Of a stretch of DNA of 64,000 nt, positions 33,453-45,100 are shown in pieces. The first letter of the stretch is position 1. Each line of letters starts with the position of its first letter. Origin of the DNA: Castellaniella hirudinis_A (GTDB lineage Bacteria > Pseudomonadota > Gammaproteobacteria > Burkholderiales > Burkholderiaceae_B); NCBI RefSeq assembly GCF_047468865.1, contig NZ_JBLGTV010000001.1, positions 372,001 to 436,000 of the forward strand, read 5' to 3'. A program made the position numbers and the translations under genes. The notes beneath the pieces were generated by a model, which saw nothing but the letters and a program-made list of their open reading frames with translations, was not told the DNA's origin and ran no database searches.

Positions 33453-34244
33453 TCAGGCCGCGGTCGGCGCGCCGTGGGGCGCGCCCCGCAGGCCGGCCTG
33501 GATGCGCCGGGACAGCATGGCTTCCCGGTGGATGAATGCGGCGATTTCAGGCGTGGCGGGGTGGTGGTGCATGCCGTATGGCGTGTCCCATTGGGCCAGG
33601 CAGCCGTTTTTCAGGATGCCGATGCGGTCGGCGACGGCAAAGGCCTCGGCCTGGTTGTGGGTGACCAGCAGCGCCGTGCAGTGGGCGGCTTTCAGCAAGT
33701 CGCGCAGTTCGAAGGCCAGGCGTTCGCGGGCATCGACATCCAGGTTGGAAAACGGTTCGTCCAGCAGCAGGATGCGGGGTTGCGGAGCCAGGGCGCGGGC
33801 CAGGGCGACGCGCTGCTGCTGCCCGCCGGACAGTTCGTGCGGATAGCGCTTGGCTTGCCCGTCCAGGCCGACCAGGGACAGCATGTCGCCGATGCGTCGG
33901 CGCCGGGCGGCGGCCTCCCAGCGGCGCAGGCCGAAGCCGACGTTCGCGGTGACATCCAGGTGCGGAAACAAGGCGTAGTCCTGGAACATCATGCCGACGT
34001 TGCGATGTTCCGGCGCCAGGCAATGATGGCAGTCGGACAGCAGCTGGCCGTCCAGAAGGATCGCCCCGCCGTCCAGAGACTCGAAGCCGGCGATTGCCCG
34101 CAGCACACTGGTCTTGCCGCAGCCGGACGCGCCCAGCAGGCAGGCGATCTGGCCGTGATCCAGGCAGAGATCCAGACCGCGCAGCACAGCATTGTGCTGT
34201 TTGTTCGCGGTATAGCTCAGGGTGATGTGTTTCAGTTCCAGCAT
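33453..34244 (-). CDS. fbpC: Fe(III) ABC transporter ATP-binding protein (FbpC-like)
   Basis: 263 residues from ATG 34244 (MLELKHITLSYTANKQHNAV). Walker A GASGCGKTS, Q-loop MMFQDYALFPHLDV, signature LSGGQQQRVALARAL, Walker B ILLLDEPFSNLD, switch His in LLVTHNQAEA. It energises import through the permease gene just upstream (11 bp away). Family: iron/thiamine/putrescine-type importers; the two-fold permease and FutA-like binding protein point to ferric iron. Confidence 0.9.
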   Translation of the reverse strand: MLELKHITLSYTANKQHNAVLRGLDLCLDHGQIACLLGASGCGKTSVLRAIAGFESLDGGAILLDGQLLSDCHHCLAPEHRNVGMMFQDYALFPHLDVTANVGFGLRRWEAAARRRRIGDMLSLVGLDGQAKRYPHELSGGQQQRVALARALAPQPRILLLDEPFSNLDVDARERLAFELRDLLKAAHCTALLVTHNQAEAFAVADRIGILKNGCLAQWDTPYGMHHHPATPEIAAFIHREAMLSRRIQAGLRGAPHGAPTAA

Positions 34245-34254
34245 GGGGTTTGCC

Positions 34255-35910
34255 TCAGCGGTTGGGGCGATCCAGGACGCGGGAGAGCAGCACGACCGGC
34301 AGCAGGCCGACCGCGACGATGCCCAGCGCGGCAATCGCCCCCTCCTCGTAGCTGCCGCGCGCCGCTTCGCCGTACAGCCAGGTGGCCAGGGTTTCAAAAT
34401 TCATGGGGCGCAGCAGCAGGGTGGCGGGCAGTTCTTTCATGGCGTCCACGAAAATCAGCAGGGCGGAGGCCGCCAGGGCGGGGCGCAGCATGGGCAGGTG
34501 CACGCGCCACAGCGTGCCGTTGACGGTTTCGCCCATGGATCGGGCGGCCTGTTCGAAAGTGCCGGGGATGCGATCCAGGCCGGATTCCAGCGTGCCCACG
34601 GGGATGGCCAGAAAGCGGATGACGTAGGCCAGCACCAGGGCCGTGGGGGTGCCCAGCAGGATCAATCCGGTGGGCGTCAGGCCGGTCGCCGCCCTGAGCC
34701 AGGACAGGCCCTGTTCCAGGCCCATCAGGGAAAACAGCAGCCCGATGGCCAGAATCGTCCCGGGCAGGGCGTAGCCCAGGGTGGCCAGCCGGGGCATCTG
34801 CTGCTGCCAGACGGGCGCGCGCGCCATGATGCGGCGGCTCCAGGTGACGACCAGGCCCAGCAGCAGGGTGACGATTGTCGCCAGGGCCGCCACGGACAGG
34901 GTCTGGCCCGCAGCGCGCCACAGCCCGGCGGAGGGCCATTGCCCCGCCTGCAGGCGTTCGAGCGCCAGGGCCAGCAGGTAGGCGGCGGGCGCGGCAAAGC
35001 CGATGACGACGGGGGTGAAGCCCAGGCCCGCGGCCAGCCAGCCCCGGGCACCGCGCAGGCGTTGGGGCCGCAGCACCGCGGCCCGGCGGCTGCCGGTGAA
35101 GCGCAGGTGGCGGCGGCCATAGCGTTCAAGCAGGATCAGGCTGCTGACGATGAGCAGCGCGGCCAGGGCGATCTGCGCGGCCCCGGCCAGATCCGAGCGC
35201 GTGACCCAGGTGGTGTAGATGGCCACCGTCAGGGTCTGGACGCCCAGGAATTCCGAGGCGCCGATGTCGTTGAGGGTTTCCAGCAAGACCAGCGCGAGCC
35301 CGACCGCGATGGCCGGCCGCGCCAGAGGCAGAGCCGCATGAAAAAAAGCGCCCCAGGGGCTCCGGCCGAGCACGCGGGCGGCTTCGATCAACTGGCCGGC
35401 CTGGGTGGCGAACATGCTGCGTGTCGTGAGGTATACATAGGGATACAGCACAAAGGCCATCAGCAGGATGGCGCCGGGCAGATTGCGCAGGTCGGGCAGG
35501 CGGAATTCACGCGGGCCGCCATAGCCCAGCAGGCCGCGGATGGCGGTCTGAACCGGGCCGATCGGGTGCAGGATGTCCAGGTAGGCGTAGGCGATGATGT
35601 ATGTGGGCACGGCCAGGGGCAGCAGCAGCGCCCAGGACAGAATCCGCTGGCCCGGGAAGGTATAGGCCGTCACCAGCCAGGCGCAGCCCACTCCCAGGAT
35701 GGCGGCCAGGACGCCCACGCCCGCCAGCAGCAGGATGGTCTGCCCCAGCGCGTCCGGCAGGACGAATTGCAGCAGATGGGCCCAATGGGCGCCCGGGCCC
35801 TGGCCGGACAACCCGACCAGCGCCAGGATGGGGGCCAGAACCACCAGGGCCGTGGCGGCCATCCCGGCGTGCCACGGCCATGTCCGCGCGGGCCCGGTGC
35901 TTGCCGTCAT
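34255..35910 (-). CDS. fbpB: Fe(III) ABC transporter permease (FbpB-like, two fused halves)
   Basis: 551 residues with about twelve membrane helices in two homologous halves. Each has an EAA-type loop: LIEAARVLGRSPWGAFFHAALPLARPA in the first and FEQAARSMGETVNGTLWRVHLPMLRPA in the second, which dock on the ATPase. This fused arrangement is characteristic of the FbpB/SfuB/CysTWA-type ferric importers. Ends ARGSYEEGAIAALGIVAVGLLPVVLL. Between the binding protein (6 bp upstream) and the ATPase. Confidence 0.93.
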   Translation of the reverse strand: MTASTGPARTWPWHAGMAATALVVLAPILALVGLSGQGPGAHWAHLLQFVLPDALGQTILLLAGVGVLAAILGVGCAWLVTAYTFPGQRILSWALLLPLAVPTYIIAYAYLDILHPIGPVQTAIRGLLGYGGPREFRLPDLRNLPGAILLMAFVLYPYVYLTTRSMFATQAGQLIEAARVLGRSPWGAFFHAALPLARPAIAVGLALVLLETLNDIGASEFLGVQTLTVAIYTTWVTRSDLAGAAQIALAALLIVSSLILLERYGRRHLRFTGSRRAAVLRPQRLRGARGWLAAGLGFTPVVIGFAAPAAYLLALALERLQAGQWPSAGLWRAAGQTLSVAALATIVTLLLGLVVTWSRRIMARAPVWQQQMPRLATLGYALPGTILAIGLLFSLMGLEQGLSWLRAATGLTPTGLILLGTPTALVLAYVIRFLAIPVGTLESGLDRIPGTFEQAARSMGETVNGTLWRVHLPMLRPALAASALLIFVDAMKELPATLLLRPMNFETLATWLYGEAARGSYEEGAIAALGIVAVGLLPVVLLSRVLDRPNR

Positions 35911-35916
35911 GCCGCG

Positions 35917-36957
35917 TTACTGGTTCAGACCGACGCGATCCACCAGTTCGCTGGCCTGCTTGCGGTGGCGGGCGATTTCCGCCAGGGGCAGGGCGTCGAC
36001 TTCCAGCGCGCCGAAGCTGGCGACGGTGGGATCCAGCGCCACCCCCGCCTTGACGGGGTATTCGTAGTTGGCCTGGGCATACAGGGCCTGCGCTTTATCG
36101 GAGACCAGGTATTCCAGCAGCTGGACGGCCTGGTCGCGGTTGGGCGCGTGGCGCGCCACCGAGGCGCCGGAAATATTGACGTGCGTACCGCCGGACTGGT
36201 TGAAGGTGGGGCGCACCACCCGGATGGCCTCGCCCCAGCGGTAGGCGTCGGAATCCGGGGCGGCGTTTTTCATGCGGCCCACATAGTAGGCGTTGGCGAT
36301 GCCGATATCGCAGATCCCGCCCAGGATGTCGCGCGCCACGTCGCGGTCGCCGCCGGTGGCGGGACGGCCCAGGTTGGCCTTGATGCCCCGCAGCCATTGT
36401 TCGGTGGCTTCGGCCCCATTGTGGGCGATCATGGCCGCGATCAAGGCGGTGTTGTACGGATGTTGCCCGGAGCGGATGCAGACCTTGCCTTTCCAGCGCG
36501 GATCGGCGAAGTCTTCATAGTGGATGGCCTGAGTGTCGATGTCCTTGGCCACATACGCCACACGATCGCGCAGGGACAGGGTGAACCATTGCTTGTCCGC
36601 CCCGCGCAGATGCGCCGGAATGGCGGTTTCCAGCGGGGCCGAATCCACCGCCTGCGTCACGCCGCCATCGACCAAGTCCAGCAGATTGCCGATGTCGACG
36701 GTCATCAGAACGTCGGCGGCCGATTGCTGGCCTTCGGCCTTGACTCTTTCCAGCAGCCCGTCCTTCACAAAGACGGTATTGACTTTCACCCCGGTGTCCT
36801 GGGTGAAGGCGGCCAGCAGGGGTTCGATGAGCTTGGGTTCCCGGGTGGTGTAGAGGTTGACCTCCGCGGCGACGGCCACGCTGCCCAGCAGCAGGGACAA
36901 TGCCGCGGTCGTCTGGGCCAGGCGGCGAAGCGGGGGGCGGGTGCAAGAATGGGACAT
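35917..36957 (-). CDS. fbpA: Fe(III)-binding periplasmic protein (FutA/FbpA-like)
   Basis: 346 residues. The signal peptide ends VAVAA before EVNLYTTREPKLIEPLLAAFTQDTGVKVN, the typical opening of the class. Further landmarks: KGKVCIRSGQHPYNTALIAAMI, GICDIGIANAYYVGRM with the paired Tyr that ligate iron in this family, and GGTHVNISGASVARHAPNRDQAV. It captures ferric iron in the periplasm. A Fur box 28 bp before the start indicates iron repression. Confidence 0.93.
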   Translation of the reverse strand: MSHSCTRPPLRRLAQTTAALSLLLGSVAVAAEVNLYTTREPKLIEPLLAAFTQDTGVKVNTVFVKDGLLERVKAEGQQSAADVLMTVDIGNLLDLVDGGVTQAVDSAPLETAIPAHLRGADKQWFTLSLRDRVAYVAKDIDTQAIHYEDFADPRWKGKVCIRSGQHPYNTALIAAMIAHNGAEATEQWLRGIKANLGRPATGGDRDVARDILGGICDIGIANAYYVGRMKNAAPDSDAYRWGEAIRVVRPTFNQSGGTHVNISGASVARHAPNRDQAVQLLEYLVSDKAQALYAQANYEYPVKAGVALDPTVASFGALEVDALPLAEIARHRKQASELVDRVGLNQ

Positions 36958-36984
36958 GATTGCAGAGGCTCCGAAAGGGTGCGA

Positions 36985-36999
36985 TAAGAATGATTCTCA
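36985..36999 (-). promoter_or_regulatory. Fur box upstream of the Fe(III) ABC operon
   Basis: On the minus strand TGAGAAT-C-ATTCTTA, a 7-1-7 inverted repeat perfect but for one base, matching the Fur consensus TGATAAT-N-ATTATCA. Its end is 28 bp from the start codon of the binding protein, a usual position for iron repression. Confidence 0.75.
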
Positions 37000-37163
37000 A
37001 AATCGACACGAAAATAGCATGGCGTCCAGCTTAAAGCAAGCTGAATGCGTTTTGCTGAATACGATTTGCCAAGGTTTGGGCGGGGTGTCCGCGCGGGGCA
37101 GAAGGCCGTGGCGGCCCTGGGTGCCGCAACGGCCTTTTTGGGGTGCCCTGGCACGCGGGGCGG

Positions 37164-38069
37164 TCAGGTCTTTTTTCCGGTCAGCCAGCGCATGACCGGC
37201 TCGGCCATGACGGTGCCCACGATCAGCGCCACGCCCAGGTAGAACAGGGGGCCCAGTTGCTGCTGTTCGCCCAGCAGGGGGATGGCCAGCAGCACGGCGT
37301 ATACGGGTTCCAGGTTGACCGCCATTTGCTGGGCGAACACGCTGATGTAGCGCAGCGATACCAGGGTCAGGGCCACGGGCACCGCAGTCAGCACCACCCC
37401 GAAAACCAGCAGCAGGATCGCGTTGTATCCGGCGGGCAGGGCGAAGGCGTGCGCGGCGTCGGGCAGCAGACCGATCACCAGGGCCGTGAACAGGGCTCCG
37501 GCGCCCATCTCGATGCTGGTGGTGCTCAGGGGGTGGGCGCGGCTGGCCAGCACCTTGTTGATCCCGCTGAATGCCACCAGCGTGGCGGCGGACAGCAGGC
37601 CGATGACAAAGCCCCAATACATGCCCTGCGGGATGCCGCCCACCACCAGCATGATGCCCGGGATGACCGCCGCCGCCAGGGTCAGATCGGATTTTTTCCA
37701 GGGGCGGCGCAGCACCACCGGCCCGGAGATGGCGACGAACAGGGGAGCGGTGCCCAGACAGACGGCGGCCACCGAGGCGTTGGTCAGCTTGACCGACAGG
37801 TAGAACAGAATCCAGGTGATCGCCAGCACGACACCGGCGCCGCAGCAGGCCAGAAACAGCCGGCGGGACAGCTTGCGGATGCCGCGCCACGTCATGGGCA
37901 AGAGCAGCAGGGCCAGGGAGGCGATCAGCATCCGCCACCAGACCAGAGGCAGGGTGTCCAGGGTGATCAGACGCCCCATGATCGGCGTGAAGCCGAACAG
38001 CAGCACACAGAAATGAATCAGCAAATAGCCTTTGGCGGCGGGCGCTGGCGCGGCAATCGGTGTGGACAC
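37164..38069 (-). CDS. EamA/DMT-family permease
   Basis: 301 residues with a GTG start at 38069 (VSTPIAAPAPAAKGYLLIHF). Ten hydrophobic segments; the first EamA repeat starts LLIHFCVLLFGFTPIMGRLITLDTLPLVWWRMLIA, and the second has FAQQMAVNLEPVYAVLLAIPLLGEQ, typical of the family. Resembles amino-acid/metabolite exporters; substrate unknown. Third EamA gene in the window. Between its end and the iron operon (36957-37163) lies an extended GC hairpin at 37102-37134 with a T5 run on the plus side. Confidence 0.88.
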   Translation of the reverse strand: MSTPIAAPAPAAKGYLLIHFCVLLFGFTPIMGRLITLDTLPLVWWRMLIASLALLLLPMTWRGIRKLSRRLFLACCGAGVVLAITWILFYLSVKLTNASVAAVCLGTAPLFVAISGPVVLRRPWKKSDLTLAAAVIPGIMLVVGGIPQGMYWGFVIGLLSAATLVAFSGINKVLASRAHPLSTTSIEMGAGALFTALVIGLLPDAAHAFALPAGYNAILLLVFGVVLTAVPVALTLVSLRYISVFAQQMAVNLEPVYAVLLAIPLLGEQQQLGPLFYLGVALIVGTVMAEPVMRWLTGKKT

Positions 38070-38195
38070 GGAAACGGGCCCGATGAATGGACAGGAGCGG
38101 ATTGTATCGCTTTATGCCCTGGTGTCATAAAGCCCGGATTTCGCCGAAGCGCGCCGCCCGGGCGCCACGCAGCGCGACGAACCGGGCGGGGCCGG

Positions 38196-38546
38196 TCAGC
38201 CGAGCAGTTCGAGCACGGTTTCCGCGGGGCGGCACAGGCGCGCGCCCCGATCCGTGACCACGATGGGGCGGTTCATCAGGGCGGGGTGGGCCGTCATCGC
38301 GTCGATCAACTGGTCTTCCGTCAGGCTGGGATCGGCCAGGTTCAGGGATTCGTACAGCTCGCCTTTATCGCGCAGCAGTGCGCGGGCGGGCAGATCCATC
38401 AGGCCCAGCAGTTCGACCAGGCGGGCGCGGCTGGGCGGGGTGTGCAGGTATTCGATGATTTCCGGCGCATGGCCTGCGGCCTGAAGCAGGGCCAGGGTCT
38501 TGCGGGACGTGCCGCATTGCGGGTTATGGTAGATGATGGGTGTCAT
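38196..38546 (-). CDS. arsC: ArsC-family arsenate reductase (glutaredoxin type)
   Basis: 116 residues from ATG 38546 (MTPIIYHNPQCGTSRKTLAL). Catalytic Cys11 in NPQCGTS. Conserved Arg residues in ARALLRDKG, NRPIVVTDRG and ARLCRP match E. coli R773 ArsC-type active-site Args. It reduces arsenate with glutaredoxin. It stands alone, without arsR/arsB, so it could also be an ArsC-like relative with another role. Distinguished from Spx/YffB by the full Arg set. Confidence 0.87.
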   Translation of the reverse strand: MTPIIYHNPQCGTSRKTLALLQAAGHAPEIIEYLHTPPSRARLVELLGLMDLPARALLRDKGELYESLNLADPSLTEDQLIDAMTAHPALMNRPIVVTDRGARLCRPAETVLELLG

Positions 38547-38680
38547 GGGTAATCCGTCTTGGTTGCGTGCCAGCATACTGCAAATCAACCGTGTCATGCC
38601 GTGGGCTCATGCTGTCGCATTCGCATCGGCCTTGCCAAAGCGTAGCGTGTGACCATCGGCATCTAGCCGGCTGACTTCTC

Positions 38681-38804
38681 ATGATGTTCGTGCTCGACAC
38701 CGACGTGGTGTCCGAACTGCGTTTATGGGGTAGAGCCCGGCCCTTGTGCATGGCATGACGGTAGTCACTCGCAATGTGGCCGATTTCAAGCCTACAGGAG
38801 TTCT
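38681..38804 (+). pseudogene. VapC/FitB-type PIN toxin relic with internal deletion
   Basis: ATG 38681 opens MMFVLDTDVVSELRL, a PIN-domain N-terminus. It then runs into WGRARPLCMA and stops at 38758. From 38749, one frame over, the DNA reads HGMTVVTRNVADFKPTGV, a VapC C-terminus. The central PIN region (about 100 codons) is missing. The tail runs directly into the 3' end of the tRNA at 38805. The TCATGATG at the start also fits the antitoxin-toxin overlap seen in such operons, but upstream codons are already disrupted. Clearly inactive. A similar tail fragment is present at 51152-51165. Confidence 0.75.
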
Positions 38805-38883
<79 letters not shown>

Positions 38884-39104
38884 CTGCGGCGTCGGCTGTC
38901 TGCCCGGCACCGGAAAGATCGCAATTATCGCATAAAGCGGTGCGCCCCCGACGCGCCGGAGGCGGTGGTGCCCGGCGCATCGGTGATGGGTCGTCCGCAT
39001 TCCCCTGGTGGCTGGATCGGGGCGGTGGTAATCTTCTCACATCGCCAGGCGCTGCGATCCCTTGGTTCCGGGGTTCAGGCGGTCTGCATAACGGGATAAT
39101 CGCC

Positions 39105-42100
39105 ATGCGTCTGACTATGCTTCGCGCTGTATTGCTGGGTTTTGCCGCATGTTGGGCGGCCGGCGCGTCCGCCGCCCAGGTGGCCGGCTTCACGCCCCAG
39201 GGGGCCATGGCGCGCATCGCGCAGGCCCAGGTGGATTTCGACGCCCCGGCGATTGCCCTGGGGGATGATCTGGCGCCCGATCCGTATCTGATCGACTGCG
39301 ATCCTGAAGACGCCGCCCAGGGGGAAGGCCGCTGGGTGGATCCCCGGCATTGGGTATATGCCTTCCAGACGCCCTTGTCCGGGGCCGTGTCGTGCCAGGC
39401 CCGGCCCAACCCGGATTTTCGTGATTTGCGCGGCCGGCCGCTGGCCGGGGCGCAGGATTATCAGTTCTCCACGGGTGGGCCCAGGGCACGGCTCTTGCGC
39501 CCCTGGGGGGACGAAATCACCGAAGACCAGGTGTTCGTGCTGAGTTTCAATACTGCTGTGGAAACGCGCAGCCTGCTGGATCATGCGCATTGCGAAGTCC
39601 AGGGCCTGGGCGAAGCCATCCCCATGCGGCTGATCCAGGGGGATGCGCGCCGGCAGATTCTGCAGTCCATCGGGGTGGCGCAGGCCGATGATCCTCAGTT
39701 GGCGCTGGTGCAATGCAAGCGCCTGCTGCCCTCGTCGGGGCAGGTGCGCCTGGTGGTGGGGCCGGGGGTCGAGTCTTCCGGCGCCCCAGGGCGGCCCCGG
39801 GTGGCGGGGCGCGCCGTTCTGGCCCAGGATTTCAAGGTGCAGGCCCCGTTCCAGGCCCGGCTCAGTTGCACGCGCAGCAATGCCCAGGCGCCTTGTTCAC
39901 CCCTGCACCCGATCGACCTGGTCTTTTCCACTCCGGTGCCCCGGGCGCTGGCCGACCAGGTGGTTCTGGAAACGCCGCAGGGGCCCCGGCCCGCCCAGAC
40001 GCCCGGCGACGGCGGCCCGGGCGCCAATGCGGTCTACAGCCTGACTTTCCCCGCTCCGTTCGCGGAAAAATCCGTGCTGCGGCTGGTGCTGCCCGCCGGG
40101 CTGCAGGATGAGACCGGCCGCCCGTTGGACAATGCCGACCGCTATCCCTTGGATGTCCCCATCGCGGACATGCCGCCCTTGCTCAAGTTCGCGTCGGGGC
40201 CGTTCGGCATCATCGAGCGCTTTGCCGATGGCCCGCCGGCCCAGGGGCTGCCTGCGCTGGTGCCGCTGGCCCTGCGCCGGGTGGGGCCCGACCTGCGCAC
40301 CCAGGAACTGCTGGTGTCGGCCGGACGGGTCGATGATCACGTCACCACCGACGATGTGCAGGCCCTGCAGTGGCTGTCCAAGGTGCGGCGGCTGCAGGAC
40401 GGCCTGTTGACGCCGCAGCAGTTTGCCGATGTGCAGGCGTCGCGCCCCGTGCAGTATCCCGAACAGCCCCAGGCGCAGATCGACGTGCGGTCGCGTTCTC
40501 TTTTCGGGCCGCAGGATCGCACCCGAACCCTGACCCTGCCCGGGGTGCGGGACGACCAGGGCAAGGAGATCGAGCTGATCGGGGTGCCGGTGCCGGCCCC
40601 CGGCCTGCACGTGCTGGAAGTCGCGTCCCCCCGCCTGGGGGCGGCGCTGCTGGCCACCCCGGATCATCCCAGCCCCACCATGTATGTGCGCACGGCGGTG
40701 CTGGTCACCAATCTGGCCGTGCACGTCAAGACCGGCCGCGATGATGCCCTGGTCTGGGTCACTGCCCTGGACAGCGGCCAGCCCGTGCCCAATGCGCAGG
40801 TGGCCATCCTGCGTTGCGACGGCACCCGGCTGCGCCAGGGTACGACGGATGCCCAGGGCCTGTGGCGCTCGTCGGGCGCTTTGCCCTGGGATGATTACTG
40901 CGAGGGCACGGAGCAGGCCGGGCTTTTCGTGACGGCCCGCCTGGCGGCGGATCAGCCCGCCGCCTATGGCGAGGCGGATTTTTCCTTTGCCTGGTCGAGC
41001 TGGGACGAAGGGATCGAGCCGTGGCGCTTCGACGTGCCCGTCAGCCGGTCGGCGGCACCCGACCAGGTGGCCCACGCCGTGCTGGATCGCACTTTGCTGC
41101 GGGCGGGCGAAACCGTATCCATGAAATTGTTCCTGCGCGACCTGACCCGCGACGGCTTGCGCAATCCGCCTCTGGACTGCCTGGACAGCGGGGCGGCGGA
41201 TTGCCTGCCCGCCACGGCGGACATCGTGCATGAGGGCTCGGGGGATCGCGTCCCCTTGCCGCTTGCCTGGCGGCGCAGTCCCACGGGGGGCCTGTATGCG
41301 TTGCTGGATTACGCCATTCCGCGCACGGCGCGGCTGGGGCAGTATGCCATCCAGTTGTCCACCCCGGCCGCGTCGGCGGCCGATGATGAATACAGCTGGG
41401 CGCCTCCCCTGCAGGCGGGGACGTTCCGGGTCGAAGCCTTCAAGCTGCCGTTGCTGACGGGTTCATTGAAGCTGCTGCCCGGGGCGGCGGCCGCGTCCGG
41501 CATGGCATCCGGCCCTGGCGCCGACAGGCAATCCGGCGCCGCCGCCGGGGGGGCGTCCCCGGCGGACGCCTTGATCGCGCCCGGGCAGATCCAGGCCGAC
41601 TTGCAGTTGGGCTGGTTGTCGGGGGGGCCGGCCAAGGGGCTGGTGGCCAGCCTGTCCGCCGTGGCGCAGCCCATGACGCCGGGGTTCGCCGAATACAGCC
41701 AGTTCAGTTTCGGGCTGCCGGAATCATCCGACGGGGCCGATCCGGCCGATGCCCCGGAATCCCTGCGCCGCTTGATCCTGGACAAACAGCCCGTGCAGTT
41801 GGACGACCAAGGCCATGCGCGGGTGGACGTCCGCACGCTGCCCGCGGTCACCCGTCCACAGCGCTGGCTGTTCGAGGCTTCTTTTGCCGACCCCAATGGC
41901 GAAATCCAGACCATCGCCCAATCGGCCCAGGTCTGGCCGGCCGCCGTGGCGGTGGGTCTGGAAACCGGCCGCTGGATGTCGCGCGGCGAGTCGGCCACGG
42001 TGCGCTTGCTGGCGGTCGATCCCCAAGGCCGTCCCCAGGCGGGGGTGCCGGTGCAGCTGGATGGCCAGGTGCGCACCACTTATTCCACGCGCAAACGCCT

Positions 42101-45100
42101 GGTGGGCGGCTTCTATACCTACGATAACCACCAGCAGGTCGCTTCGTTGGGCACCCTGTGCCAGGGCGAGACCAACGCCGAGGGCCTGCTGCTGTGCCCC
42201 GTGACCCTGGATCGGGACGGCGAAGTCCGCCTGCTGGCCCAGGCCCGGGATGCCCAGGGGCGCTTGTCGCAGGCGGCCGCGTCCATCTGGGTCTGGGGGG
42301 GTGAAAACTGGTTTGCCGGCGGGGATGACGACCGCATCGATGTGATTCCGTCCCAGGCCGCATATCGCCCGGGCGAGGTGGCCGAATTCACCGTGCGCAT
42401 GCCGTTCCGCCAGGCCCAGGCCCTGGTTGCGGTCGAGCGCGAGGGCGTGCTGGAAACCCAGGTGGTCGCGCTGGACGGCGACGAGCCTGTCGTGCGTGTG
42501 CCCGTTCAGGCCGATTGGGGGCCCAATGTGTATGTCTCCGTGCTGGCGGTGCGCGGGCGCATCCGCTCGGTCCCCTGGTCGTCGTTTCTGGAATGGGGCT
42601 GGCGTAGCCCGCTGGCCTGGGCGCAGGCGCGGGCCGGCCAGGTCGATCAGGCCCCGGCCCCGACGGGTTTAGTGGATTTGGCCAAGCCCTCCTTTCGGTT
42701 TGGCCTGGCGTCGATTCGCGTCGATAGCGAAGCCGATCGCCTGCAGGTGCGGCTGCAGGCCGACCGGGCGCAGTATCAGGTGCGCGATCAGGCCCGGGTG
42801 CGCATCCAGGTGAACCTGCCCGATGGCCGCCCGGCGGCGGGCGCGGGGGTGGCGTTTGCCGCCGTGGACGAGGCCCTGTTGTCCCTGATGGATAACCGCA
42901 GTTGGGACGTGCTGCAAGCCATGCGGGTCGAGCGCGACGAGGGCGTGTCCACGGCCACCGCCATGGGGCAGGTGGTGGGGCGGCGCCATTATGGCCGCAA
43001 GGCCGTGCCGGCCGGCGGCGGCGGGGGCTTTGGCGCCACCCGCGAATTGTTCGACACCCTGCTGCTGTGGCGCGGCGATCTGATCCTGGACGACCAGGGG
43101 CAAGCCGATATCCAGGTGCCCCTGAACGATGCCATTACCCGCTTTCGGCTGGTGGCGGTGGCCGATCACGGCGAGGGGCGGTTCGGCACCGGCAGTATCG
43201 ACATCGTCAGCACGCAGGATTTGCAGGTGATCTCGGGCCTGCCGCAAATCGTCCGCGAACACGACCGCTACCAGGCCCGGGTGACGGTGTACAACCGCAC
43301 CGACCAGCCCATGGAACTGCAGGTGTCGGCCCAGGCGCGCCGCGCTGCGGACGCGGCGGCGGTCGGGCCGGCCTTGGCCGATCAGGCCCTGACCCTGGCG
43401 GCCGGGAATGCGGCGACGCTGCACTGGCCGGTGACGGCGCCGGCGCTGGCCGGATCGGACGACCGCGAGGCCCTGGATTGGATCTTTGCCGCCCGGTCGC
43501 GCGCGGGCGAGGCGGTGATGGATCGCATCCAGGTGTCCCAGCAGCTGCAGGCGGCGGTGCCCGTGGCGGTGCGCCAGGCGACGCTGCTTTCCCTGGCCCC
43601 GGATACGCCTCGGCGGCTGCCCGTGGATGCCACGGCGGCGGCCTTGAAAGACGCGCGGGGCCAAGTGCGGGGGGGCATCCAGCTGACTTTGCAGTCCAGC
43701 TTGGCGGGAACTTTGCCGGGGGTCGGCGATTGGCTGGCGGCCTATCCCTATACGTGCGTCGAACAACTCAGCGCCAAGGCCATCGGTCGGCAGGATGTCG
43801 CGGCTTGGAACGCCCTGATGCGGCGGCTGCACGCCTACCAGGCGGCGTCCGGCCTGTTGGCGTATTTTCCGGGCGGCGAGGGCAGCGTGGTGCTGACGGC
43901 CCAATTGCTGGAAACCTCGGCGCAGGCGCTGGCCCTGGGCTGGCCCATGGCCTTGCCCGATTCAGTGCGCGAAGCCATGTTGTCGGCGCTGCAGGCGTTC
44001 GTCCAGGGACGGCTGGACGACCCCGCCTGGGCGCCGGTCGAAGACCTGTTCTGGCGCAAGCTGATCGCCATCCAGGCCCTGCTGCTGGCCGATGCCTGGC
44101 AGCCCGGCATGCTGGACAGCTTTGCGCTGGATGTCAGTGATTGGCCCACGCCCGCCGTGGTGACGTGGCTGTCGATTCTGCAGCGGGCGCCGCATCTGGC
44201 CGACCGCCCGGCTTTGCTGGCGCGTGCGGATGCCGTGCTGCGGGCGCGCCTGAGCCGTCATGGCACGTCCCTGGTTGTCGCCGACGACAGCGCCGACAGC
44301 GGCTGGTGGCTGATGAGCAATGCCGCCACGGTTCAGGCCCGGCTACTGCTGGCCGTGTCCCAGCGTCCGTCCTGGCGGGCGGATGCGCCGCGCTTGCTGA
44401 CGGGGCTGCTGTCCCTGCAGCAGAACGGGGCCTGGTCCACCACCAGCGCCAATGTGCTGGGGGTGCTGGCCGTCAACGACTACGCCCGGTGCTTCGAACC
44501 CCAGGCCGGCCAGGGGGCGGTGCGCCTGCAGCTGGCGCCGGACGCCCCGCATGTCCTGCCCTGGGCGGACATGCCGGAAACCGCCGGGGTGCGCCAGCAG
44601 GCGCTGACGCTGCCTTGGCCTGGAACCGGCCAGGGCGCCGTCGACATCCGGCAACAGGGGGCCGGCAGCGGCTGGGCCACCGTTTCGGCGCGGGCGGCCG
44701 TGCCGCAAACCCGGCCCGTGGATGCCGGGATGCGCCTGCAGCGCCGGGTGATCCCGGTATCCCAGGCGCGGCCGGGGCATTGGTCGGTGGGGGACATCTA
44801 CCGGGTGCAGTTGCGTATCGATAGCCGGGAAACCACTGTCTGGGCCGTGGTCAGCGACCCGGTGCCCGCAGGGGCCGCCATTCTGGGCGGCGGCCTGGGC
44901 GGGGATTCCGCGCTGGCCACGCAAGACGAGTCCCGGGGCCAGTCCGACTGGCGGGATCGGCCCACTTATGTCGAACGCGATGCGGGCATGTATCGGGCGT
45001 ACTTCGAGCGTTTGGATGCCGGGACGCGCGTGCTGGAATATACCGTGCGCATCAATGTGCCGGGGGAATACACCTTGCCGCCCACCCGGGTGGAAGCCCT

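Noticed and set aside
37102..37139. Plus-strand terminator after an unseen gene
   Set aside because: The hairpin with T5 faces the plus direction, yet both neighbours are on the minus strand and no plus-strand gene ends there. Left as a hairpin note only.
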